Below, one piece after another: positions 1 to 6,425 of a stretch of 32,630 bases of DNA; the stretch's first letter is position 1, and every line of letters starts with the position of its first letter. Both the position numbers and the translations under genes were made by a program. The notes under the pieces are model-generated. The model did not search any database. It saw only the letters and a list, made by a program, of their open reading frames with translations, and was not told where the DNA came from. This DNA comes from Rhizobium sp. R634 (GTDB lineage Bacteria; Pseudomonadota; Alphaproteobacteria; Rhizobiales; Rhizobiaceae), in the NCBI RefSeq assembly GCF_002211305.1, contig NZ_LOKW01000015.1, positions 1-32,630 on the forward strand. Direction: 5' to 3'.

Positions 1-670
1 CCGACTTCAGCGATTCCTCGTCGAGATCGTTGAAGGCCTTCTTGTAGAACTCAGGCCCGCCGGTCGACAGCACGATGGAATCGAACATCGTCGCTTCCTG
101 CCAGTTCTGGCCGCCGAGCGCCAAGGGAATGACGCCGGCCGCCTTCGCCTTGTCGAGCAGCGCAATCAGGTCGTCGAAGGTCTTCGGCTCAGTGCCGCCG
201 ATCTTGTCCATGACCGCCTTGTTGATCCACAACCAGTTGACCGAATGCACATTGACCGGGGCAGCCACCCACTTGCCGTCATAGACCGAGAACTTCTGCA
301 GGGCCGCCGGCACCGACTTGTCCCAGCCTTCCTTCTTGGCCGTCTCGGTCAGGTCGCCCATGACGCCGGCCTGGGCATAGTCGAGCACGGTATAACCCAG
401 CATCTGCGAAGCCGTCGGATAGGTGCCCGCCGCCACCATCGCCTTCAGCGCCGTCATCGCCGCATCACCGCCGCCGCCGGCAACCGGAACGTCCTTCCAG
501 GCAAAACCCTCCTTCGACAGATCCTCCTTCAGGACGTTCAAAGCAGCCGCCTCGCCGCCCGACGTCCACCAGTGAAGCATCTGGACTTCCTTGACGTCAG
601 CGGCCTGCGCCGCACCAATGCCAGCCATCATCACGACAGCAATCGCCGCCGAGCTCATAAACTTGCGCAT
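1..670 (-). CDS. Sugar ABC transporter substrate-binding protein, GtsA-like (partial)
   Basis: Periplasmic sugar-binding protein of an ABC importer; only the first 223 codons lie in the window and the C-terminus runs off the left edge. The start ATG (668-670) follows GGGAGG at good spacing. Residues 1-23 form a signal peptide ending AAQA. The mature part reads VQMLHWWTSGGEAAAL, then AGGGGDAAMTALKAMVAAG and PVNVHSVNWLWINKAV, which I recognise from the Pseudomonas glucose/mannose-binding protein GtsA and its relatives. That family feeds hexoses to two membrane permeases and an ATPase, which I would expect just beyond the window. It is transcribed divergently from a LacI regulator, so sugar-inducible control is likely. 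The exact substrate (glucose, mannose or other) is inferred from similarity only. Confidence 0.9.
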   Translation of the reverse strand, partial: MRKFMSSAAIAVVMMAGIGAAQAADVKEVQMLHWWTSGGEAAALNVLKEDLSKEGFAWKDVPVAGGGGDAAMTALKAMVAAGTYPTASQMLGYTVLDYAQAGVMGDLTETAKKEGWDKSVPAALQKFSVYDGKWVAAPVNVHSVNWLWINKAVMDKIGGTEPKTFDDLIALLDKAKAAGVIPLALGGQNWQEATMFDSIVLSTGGPEFYKKAFNDLDEESLKS

Positions 671-773
671 GAATTTCCTCCCATTGAGATCGGCGGCGGG
701 CCCTCCCTGCCGCCCGATGCTTTCCGCCATTGCGGCGGTCGGCATACAGCCGCGCTCCTCCGCGCGGTTGATC

Positions 774-790
774 ATTTAAAACGTTATAAG
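774..790. promoter_or_regulatory. Probable LacI-type operator, distal copy
   Basis: The imperfect palindrome TTAAAACGTTATAA is centred on a CG step, as is usual for LacI/GalR operators. It begins with the 12-mer ATTTAAAACGTT, which occurs again at 895-906. It lies about 105 bp upstream of the sugar-binding protein start and is a candidate site for the divergent LacI-type regulator. Binding is inferred from symmetry, repetition and position. Confidence 0.55.
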
Positions 791-894
791 CACATGATCG
801 TCAAGCCCTTTCTCGGCTCCCGAGAAAAATATGGTTATTTCGCTATCCGATTGATTCTTATGGAGTTTACTACCATGCCTAATACGGCGTTAAA

Positions 895-911
895 ATTTAA
901 AACGTTTTCAT
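895..911. promoter_or_regulatory. Probable LacI-type operator, proximal copy
   Basis: Second copy of ATTTAAAACGTT, here extended to the perfect 10-bp palindrome AAAACGTTTT (899-908). It sits about 55 bp upstream of the LacI gene start, so it could mediate autoregulation. It may also act together with the copy at 774 by looping; the centres are 121 bp apart. Confidence 0.55.
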
Positions 912-961
912 TCGCTGATTGCGCACCCGGGTGATCGTGTTATTGTATCGGCAATTCCAGC

Positions 962-2029
962 GTGGAAAGCGAAGTAGTGACTGGACCGCCCCGGCCGCAG
1001 CGCGGCGAAAATATCGATATTCCTCACAAGCGCGGCAAGCCGACCTTGCGGACGATCGCCACGATCGCCGGGCTGGCAGTGACGACGGTATCGCGAGCGC
1101 TCTCCGACGCGCCGCAGATTTCGCTCGAGACCCGCCAGCGCGTGCATCGCATCGCCCGGGAAATCGGCTATCTCCCCGATCGGGCCGCCCAGCGGCTGAA
1201 GACCGGCCGCACCAACGTCATCGCCATTCTGCTCGATCCCCACGAGGAAGTCGTCGGCTTCACCACCTCGATCATGTACGGCATCGCCAAGGCGCTGAAG
1301 GAAACCTCCTACCATCTTGTCGTCGCCCCGAACTTCCTGTCGACGACCAATGCCGAGGCCGCCGACTACATCATCCGCAACCACCTCGCCGACGGGCTGA
1401 TCTTCACGCGCACCGAACCGCTCGATGCCCGTGTGCGCCTGCTGCTCGAAACCGGCTTTCCCTTCATCTGTCACGGCCGCACGGAGTTTTCGACGCCGCA
1501 TCCCTATGTCGACTATGACAATTTCACCTTCGCCTATGAGGCGACGCGCCGGCTGATCGTAAAGGACCGGAAAAAAGTGGCGGTCATCCTGCCGCCGAAA
1601 CGGCTGACCTTCTGCCAACATATCCTGCACGGTTTCATGACGGCGGTACGGGAAGCGGGCATCGCCTATGAGATCCCCGAAGCGGTCGACCTCGATACGC
1701 CGGCGGATGTGCTGCGTGATTTCATCCGCGCCCGCGCCGCCGCTCCGGATGCGCCCGACGGCTTCATCTGTCCCGGCGAAGTCTCCGCGCTTGCCGTCAT
1801 CAGCGGCATGAGCGATGCCGGCCTGACACTCGCCGCAGACTACGACATCGTCGCCAAGGAAACCTCCCGGCTTCTGACCCAGTTGCAGCCAAAGGTCGAC
1901 ACCATCCACGAGGACCTGACGGCGGCGGGCGAAGATCTCGGCCGCATGCTGCTGCAGCGCATCAACAATCCGGACGCCGAGGATCTGCACCTGCTGCTGC
2001 CGCCGCAGATCAACTTTCCGATCGGGTAG
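962..2029 (+). CDS. LacI-family transcriptional regulator
   Basis: DNA-binding regulator of 355 residues, probably controlling the divergent sugar ABC transporter. An N-terminal LacI helix-turn-helix is clear at about residues 28-50 (TLRTIATIAG, then TTVSRALSD), followed by the hinge-type segment GYLPDRAAQRLKTGRTN. The rest is a periplasmic-binding-protein-like sensor domain (VIAILLDPHEEVVGF onward). The open frame starts at a GTG at 962 without a good Shine-Dalgarno. A GTG at 977, preceded by GGAAAG seven bases away, is an equally good start and would only remove five residues outside the HTH. The effector sugar cannot be read from the sequence. The two repeated AAAACGTT palindromes in the intergenic region are its likely operators. 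Confidence 0.93.
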   Translation: MESEVVTGPPRPQRGENIDIPHKRGKPTLRTIATIAGLAVTTVSRALSDAPQISLETRQRVHRIAREIGYLPDRAAQRLKTGRTNVIAILLDPHEEVVGFTTSIMYGIAKALKETSYHLVVAPNFLSTTNAEAADYIIRNHLADGLIFTRTEPLDARVRLLLETGFPFICHGRTEFSTPHPYVDYDNFTFAYEATRRLIVKDRKKVAVILPPKRLTFCQHILHGFMTAVREAGIAYEIPEAVDLDTPADVLRDFIRARAAAPDAPDGFICPGEVSALAVISGMSDAGLTLAADYDIVAKETSRLLTQLQPKVDTIHEDLTAAGEDLGRMLLQRINNPDAEDLHLLLPPQINFPIG

Positions 2030-2102
2030 CCCGCTCGGCTCGAATACCCTTATATTAAGTGGTTTTCATCGCGCGCGTTTTGTCCTAGAAGCGCGCCCGT
2101 AA

Positions 2103-2135
2103 TCCGGTCGCAGCCCACCCGGTCAAAACAAGGGA
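2103..2135 (+). promoter_or_regulatory. preQ1-I riboswitch upstream of queC
   Basis: The segment contains GGTCGCAG, then ACCCGGT, then CAAAACAAGGG. This is the layout of the preQ1-I aptamer and is nearly identical in its conserved parts to the well-studied Thermoanaerobacter tengcongensis example. P1 is CCGG (2104-2107) with CCGG (2119-2122). The loop TCGCAGCCCAC carries the C-rich bases, and the A-rich tail ends in AAGGGA, which is also the queC Shine-Dalgarno eight bases before the ATG. Pairing of the loop with the GGG tail (pseudoknot P2) on ligand binding would hide the ribosome site, so translational repression by preQ1 is expected. P1 is short (4 bp) and the loop is one base longer than in the T. 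tengcongensis aptamer. Confidence 0.88.
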
Positions 2136-2143
2136 TCCAAAAT

Positions 2144-2854
2144 ATGAAAACCATTGTCGTCTGCTCCGGCGGACTCGACTCCGTTTCGCTTGCCCATAGG
2201 ATGGCAGCGGAACAACAGCTTATCGGCCTCGTCTCCTTCGACTACGGCCAGCGGCATCGCAAGGAACTCGACTTCGCCGCCAAATGCGCCGCGCGCCTTG
2301 CCGTACCCCATCACATCATCGACATCGCTGCCATCGGCGGCCATCTCAGCGGATCGGCACTGACCGACAATGTCGAGGTCCCCGACGGCCATTATGCCGA
2401 GGAAACCATGAAGGCCACCGTGGTACCGAACCGCAATGCCATCATGCTGGCCATCGCGTTCGGCCTTGCCGCCGCGCAGAAAGCGGATGCCGTTGCCGTC
2501 GCCGTGCATGGCGGCGACCACTTCATCTATCCGGACTGCCGGCCGGGCTTCATCGATGCGTTCCAGCAGATGCAGAACCAAGCGCTGGACGGTTATGCCA
2601 GCGTCAAACTGCTGGCGCCCTATGTCGATCTTCCCAAAGCGGCGATCGTGACCGACGGCGCAAAACACGGCACACCGTTTGCCGAGACCTGGTCCTGCTA
2701 CAAAGGCGGCAACCTCCATTGCGGGCGCTGTGGAACCTGCGTCGAACGCCGCGAAGCCTTCCATCTTGCCGGCGTCGCCGATCCGACGGAATACGGGGAC
2801 CGCGACTTCTGGAAAGCGGCCGTGTCGCAATATGCCGCGACGGAGGTGCGTTGA
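2144..2854 (+). CDS. queC: 7-cyano-7-deazaguanine synthase QueC
   Basis: Cytosolic ATP-dependent enzyme converting 7-carboxy-7-deazaguanine to preQ0, the nitrile precursor of queuosine in tRNA. The 236 residues have the PP-loop SGGLDS at 8-13 and a C-terminal zinc site C185-x7-C193-x2-C196-x2-C199, both diagnostic for QueC. The length is normal for the family. The ATG follows the riboswitch-embedded AAGGGA. Its stop TGA (2852-2854) overlaps the queD start ATG (2854-2856) by one base, so translational coupling is likely. This first gene of queCDE is under direct control of the preQ1 riboswitch. Confidence 0.98.
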   Translation: MKTIVVCSGGLDSVSLAHRMAAEQQLIGLVSFDYGQRHRKELDFAAKCAARLAVPHHIIDIAAIGGHLSGSALTDNVEVPDGHYAEETMKATVVPNRNAIMLAIAFGLAAAQKADAVAVAVHGGDHFIYPDCRPGFIDAFQQMQNQALDGYASVKLLAPYVDLPKAAIVTDGAKHGTPFAETWSCYKGGNLHCGRCGTCVERREAFHLAGVADPTEYGDRDFWKAAVSQYAATEVR

Positions 2855-3210
2855 TGTACCGCATCACCAAGGAATTTCACCTTTCCGCGTCGCATCAGTT
2901 GCATCACCTGCCGGCCGAGCATCAATGTGCCCGGCTGCACGGCCACAACTATGTCGTGGTCGTCGAGCTTTCCGCGGAAAGCCTGAACGATGACGGCTTC
3001 GTTCGCGACTATCACGACCTTTCGCCGCTCAAGCGCTATATCGACGAGGCGCTCGATCATCGCCATCTGAACGACGTCTTCGGCCACTCGAAGGTGACGT
3101 CCGAATTCCTCGCCAAGCATTTCTACGACTGGTGCAAAGAGCGCTTTTCGGAGACTTCGTGCGTGCGCGTCAGCGAGACGCCGAAGACCTGGGCGGAGTA
3201 CAGGCCATGA
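2854..3210 (+). CDS. queD: 6-carboxy-5,6,7,8-tetrahydropterin synthase QueD
   Basis: Cytosolic enzyme making 6-carboxytetrahydropterin from dihydroneopterin triphosphate, the first dedicated step of the 7-deazaguanine pathway. The 118 residues carry the zinc histidines H14, H29 and H31, the catalytic cysteine C25 in CARLHGH, the D68-H69 pair in LDHRH and a C-terminal VSETP segment. This is the QueD/PTPS-I pattern. The start overlaps the queC stop and the stop overlaps the queE start (ATGA at 3207-3210), so the three genes form a tightly coupled operon. Confidence 0.97.
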   Translation: MYRITKEFHLSASHQLHHLPAEHQCARLHGHNYVVVVELSAESLNDDGFVRDYHDLSPLKRYIDEALDHRHLNDVFGHSKVTSEFLAKHFYDWCKERFSETSCVRVSETPKTWAEYRP

Positions 3211-3935
3211 GCGCGGAGACCATCCGCGTCAGCGAGATCTTCGGCCCGACCATACAGGGCGAAGGCGCCTTGATCGGCCTGCCGACCGTATTCGTCAGGA
3301 CCGGCGGCTGCGACTACCGCTGCTCCTGGTGCGATAGCCTTCATGCGGTCGACAGCGCCTTCCGGGATCAATGGGTCCCCATGTCGGTCGAGGCGATCTG
3401 GCAGGAGGTCACGGCACTCTCCGGAGGCAAGCCGATGACGGTTTCCCTGTCCGGCGGCAATCCGGCGATCCAGCCCCTGGGACCGCTGATCGAACTCGGC
3501 CATTCCAAGGGATACCGCTTCGCGCTGGAAACGCAGGGAAGCATCGCCCGGAACTGGTTTCGCGACCTCGACATGCTGGTCTTAAGCCCCAAGCCGCCGT
3601 CAAGCGGAATGCAGACGGACTGGGGCGAGGTCGACAACTGCCTTCGGCTGACCGCCGGCGGACCGGAGATCGCATTGAAGATCGTCGTCTTCGACGATGC
3701 CGACTATGCATTCGCCAGAGAGACGGGCCAGCGCTATCCCTATATTCCCTTGTTCCTGCAGCCGGGCAATCACACGCCGCCGCCGCTCGAAGACGACGAC
3801 GCGCGCATCGACATGGATGGCGTGATGGATCGCATGCACTGGCTTGTCGAAAAGGTGACGGCCGACCGATGGTTTTCGCCGCGCGTGCTGCCGCAGCTGC
3901 ACGTGCTGCTCTGGGGAAACAAACGAGGGGTGTGA
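3207..3935 (+). CDS. queE: 7-carboxy-7-deazaguanine synthase QueE (radical SAM)
   Basis: Radical S-adenosylmethionine enzyme that contracts 6-carboxytetrahydropterin to 7-carboxy-7-deazaguanine, the substrate of QueC. The 242 residues begin with the conserved EIFGPTIQGEG stretch and hold the [4Fe-4S] motif C35-x3-C39-x2-C42 (CDYRCSWCD). SLSGGNPA and LETQGS are further family landmarks. I chose the ATG at 3207, overlapping the queD stop as ATGA, over an in-frame start 75 bases upstream inside queD, because the family protein begins just before VSEIFGP. The gene order C-D-E supplies the whole route from the GTP-derived pterin to preQ0. queF or tgt are not in the window. Confidence 0.97.
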   Translation: MSAETIRVSEIFGPTIQGEGALIGLPTVFVRTGGCDYRCSWCDSLHAVDSAFRDQWVPMSVEAIWQEVTALSGGKPMTVSLSGGNPAIQPLGPLIELGHSKGYRFALETQGSIARNWFRDLDMLVLSPKPPSSGMQTDWGEVDNCLRLTAGGPEIALKIVVFDDADYAFARETGQRYPYIPLFLQPGNHTPPPLEDDDARIDMDGVMDRMHWLVEKVTADRWFSPRVLPQLHVLLWGNKRGV

Positions 3936-3947
3936 ATCCCCGTCCGT

Positions 3948-5171
3948 CTACCGCTCCGGAAAAGCGAAGACATCGACAGGCTCTCCGAGCCCGCGCAGCG
4001 GGAAGGTGCCGAGACTGTCCATGTCTTTGGCGCAGCCCGCCATTTCGACGAAGGCCCGCGACAGCAGCACCGGACGCTTGACCTCCTTGGTCAGGCTTTC
4101 CAGCCGCGAGGCGACATTGACCGCCGGGCCAATGACGGTGAAATCCAGCCGCCGGCGCGAGCCGATATTGCCGTACATGACGTCGCCGACATGCACGCCG
4201 ACGCCGTAGCGCAGCGGTTCGCGGGCCATGCGCGCGTGCTGCTCGTTCAGTTCGGCCATCGACGCCTGCCCTTCGCGGATCGCCTGCAGCAGATCGGCAC
4301 AGGCCGTATCCTTGCTGAGCGGGAAAATTGCCAGCAATCCGTCGCCCATGAATTTGAGGATCTCTCCGCCATAACGTTCGATCGGATCCGACATCGCGTC
4401 GAAATAGTCGTTGAGCAGATGGATGACGTCGTCGCGCGGCCAGAGATCGGAGATCGCCGTAAAATCGCGCAGATCGCAGATCATGATTGCCGCGCCGACG
4501 GTGGCGCCGCTGCCGCGCGTCGTCACACCCGACAGGATCTGCTCGCTCGCATGCGGCCCGACATAGGTCTGCAGCAGCGTGCGCGCCATGATGTTCTTCA
4601 GCCTGATTTCGCTGACGAGGGTCAGCGCCGGCAGGAGATCGCGCAGGAAATCGGTATGCTCACTGGTAAAGCCGCCCGGCCGGCTGGTGGAAAACGTCAC
4701 GACGTGGCGTTTGCCGAAAGTATGCTCGACCGGCCAAGCGATGTACTCCGTCAGGCCTTCGTCACGCAGTTCCTGGAAGAATGAATCCTCCTCGCTGTCG
4801 GCCGGGCCTTCCAACTGTCTGCGCACCTCCTCCGCGCCCTGATGGATCGCGTTGACGGGGCTCTTCAGGAACTCCGGCGTGGTTTCGACACCGTAGGCGA
4901 ATGTGTTGATCTTCGCCTCCGTCATCCCCTCCTTCCAGAGGATGCGGGCACCGATCCATTGCGGATGGTTGGTCCTGAAATGCAGCGTCGCGCGCGCCAG
5001 CGGCACCCCTGCGGCCAGGAGCTTCTCGCACATCGCCACCAGGATATTGTCGATGAAGCGCTCGCCGCGCGTCTCGTTCACCAGCCAGTCGAGGATCCGC
5101 CTCCGGCGGATCGGCCAGGCCCCTTCGCCCGTTTCAACCGCAACCCCGGCCTCGTTCAACAAAGAAGACAT
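3948..5171 (-). CDS. Class III adenylate cyclase
   Basis: Probable cytosolic enzyme making cAMP from ATP (407 residues from the chosen start). The catalytic domain covers about residues 225-400. It has the metal-binding aspartates D233 (CDLRDFT) and D277 (GGEILKFMGDG), the adenine-specifying pair K273 and D343 (RLDFTVIG), and N352 and R356 (VNVASRLE) for transition-state binding. The K/D pair argues for ATP rather than GTP. Residues 1-200 form an N-terminal region, possibly a GAF-like sensor (FSTSRPGGFTSEHTDFLRDLLPAL looks like the end of such a domain), seen in many rhizobial cyclases. I see no membrane segment. The start is uncertain: ATG 5171 has a weak GCGGGG upstream, while an ATG at 5192 adds seven residues. 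It converges on queE with a 12-bp gap. Confidence 0.92.
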   Translation of the reverse strand: MSSLLNEAGVAVETGEGAWPIRRRRILDWLVNETRGERFIDNILVAMCEKLLAAGVPLARATLHFRTNHPQWIGARILWKEGMTEAKINTFAYGVETTPEFLKSPVNAIHQGAEEVRRQLEGPADSEEDSFFQELRDEGLTEYIAWPVEHTFGKRHVVTFSTSRPGGFTSEHTDFLRDLLPALTLVSEIRLKNIMARTLLQTYVGPHASEQILSGVTTRGSGATVGAAIMICDLRDFTAISDLWPRDDVIHLLNDYFDAMSDPIERYGGEILKFMGDGLLAIFPLSKDTACADLLQAIREGQASMAELNEQHARMAREPLRYGVGVHVGDVMYGNIGSRRRLDFTVIGPAVNVASRLESLTKEVKRPVLLSRAFVEMAGCAKDMDSLGTFPLRGLGEPVDVFAFPER

Positions 5172-5240
5172 CCAAACCCCGCTACGCCGCATTATCGACG
5201 AGTACCGAATTCAATTGCCGTGAATGTGGTCGATGCGGAA

Positions 5241-5273
5241 GCAAATAATAAGGGGAGACTGCAATTAAGTCTC
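5241..5273 (-). terminator. Possible terminator of the nrdHIEF operon
   Basis: On the minus strand GAGACT-TAATTGC-AGTCTC forms a 6-bp stem (5255-5273) followed by CCCCTTATTATTTG. The stem begins on the nrdF stop codon. The tail is T-rich rather than a pure T run, so it is a moderate candidate. Confidence 0.5.
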
Positions 5274-6246
5274 AGAAATCCCAATCCTCGTCCTCGGTGG
5301 CAACCGCCTTGCCGATCACATAGGAGGAGCCGGAGCCCGAGAAGAAGTCGTGGTTCTCGTCGGCATTCGGCGACAGCGCCGAGAGGATCGCCGGATTGAC
5401 CTTGCAGGCTTCAGCCGGGAAAAGCGGCTCGTAGCCGAGGTTCATCAGCGCCTTGTTGGCGTTGTAATGCAGGAATTTCTTGACGTCCTCGGTCAACCCG
5501 ACGCCGTCATAGAGCGCTTCGGTATATCGCGCCTCGTTGTCGTAGAGTTCGAGCAAGAGGTCGAAGGCGAAATCCTTGATCTCCTGCCGGCGCCCCTCGG
5601 ACAGCCGCTCCAGCCCCCGCTGGAACTTGTAGCCGATATAATAGCCGTGCACCGCCTCGTCCCGGATGATCAGGCGGATCATGTCGGCCGTGTTGGTGAG
5701 CTTCGCCCGGCTCGACCAGTACATCGGCAGATAGAAGCCGGAATAGAACAGGAAGCTTTCCAGGAAGACGCTCGCAACCTTCTTCTTCAAGGGATCGCCG
5801 GAGGCATATTGCTCCATGATCAGCGCCGATTTCCGCTGCAGGAACTCGTTTTCCTCCGACCAGCGATAGGCATCGTCGACATCGGGCGTGAGGCACAGCG
5901 TCGAGAAGATCGACGAATAGGAACGCGCATGCACCGCCTCCATGAAGGAGACGTTGGAAAGCACCGCCTCCTCATGCGGCGTCACCGCATCCTCCATCAG
6001 CCTGACCGCGCCGACGCCGTTCTGGATCGTGTCGAGCAACGTCAGCCCGGTGAAGACGCGGATCGTCAGCTGCTGCTCCGCCGTCGTCAGTGTCGCCCAG
6101 GAGGGGATGTCGTTCGACAGCGGCACCTTTTCCGGCAGCCAAAAATTGCCGGTCAGCCGGTTCCAGACTTCGAGATCCTTGTCGTCCTCGATGCGGTTCC
6201 AGTTGATGGCGCGCACGCGGCTGATTGGCTTCATGGATATGTTCAT
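5272..6246 (-). CDS. nrdF: Class Ib ribonucleotide reductase, beta subunit NrdF
   Basis: Small subunit of the class Ib (Mn/Fe) ribonucleoside-diphosphate reductase; it houses the dimetal site and stable tyrosyl radical used by NrdE to make deoxyribonucleotides. In 324 residues I see D72 (LLDTIQNG), E103 and H106 and the radical tyrosine Y110 in EAVHARSYSS, then the late ligands in RDEAVHGYYIG. A longer frame starts at a TTG at 6267. I chose the ATG at 6246 because MNISMKPISRVRAINWN fits the family N-terminus and an AAGAAAGA stretch lies upstream. It is the last gene of nrdHIEF, separated from nrdE by 179 bp containing a palindromic repeat. Confidence 0.96.
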   Translation of the reverse strand: MNISMKPISRVRAINWNRIEDDKDLEVWNRLTGNFWLPEKVPLSNDIPSWATLTTAEQQLTIRVFTGLTLLDTIQNGVGAVRLMEDAVTPHEEAVLSNVSFMEAVHARSYSSIFSTLCLTPDVDDAYRWSEENEFLQRKSALIMEQYASGDPLKKKVASVFLESFLFYSGFYLPMYWSSRAKLTNTADMIRLIIRDEAVHGYYIGYKFQRGLERLSEGRRQEIKDFAFDLLLELYDNEARYTEALYDGVGLTEDVKKFLHYNANKALMNLGYEPLFPAEACKVNPAILSALSPNADENHDFFSGSGSSYVIGKAVATEDEDWDF

Positions 6247-6285
6247 TGGGTGGTCTTTCTTCCACAAATTCTAACGGAGTGCGGG

Positions 6286-6391
6286 GCCCCCTCACCCTGC
6301 CCTCTCCCTGCTGGGGAGAGGGGAACGCCATGCAATCGGCTTGTCTCTTCTCCCCATCGGGGAGAAGGTGCCGGCAGGCGGATGAGGGGGC
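6286..6391. repeat. RIME-like rhizobial intergenic palindromic element
   Basis: About 106 bp with related ends (GCCCCCTCACCCTGCC at left; the complement of the right end reads GCCCCCTCATCCGCCTGCC). It contains two internal hairpins, CTCTCCC-TGCTG-GGGAGAG and CTTCTCCCCATCGGGGAGAAG. This matches what I know of RIME1 elements in rhizobia (about 100 bp, two large palindromes). It sits between nrdE and nrdF in a co-directional operon. Confidence 0.7.
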
Positions 6392-6425
6392 TACAAGCTC
6401 GAAACTCTCGGCCAGCAGCGCAAAA

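Noticed and set aside
245..934. 229-codon plus-strand open frame at the left edge
   Set aside because: Antisense to the sugar-binding protein gene and running through the operator region; no ribosome site or domain.
2071..2096. GCGCGC...GCGCGC inverted repeat as terminator of the LacI gene
   Set aside because: Arms are simple self-complementary GC repeats with a 14-base loop and no T run; probably part of the queC leader or chance.
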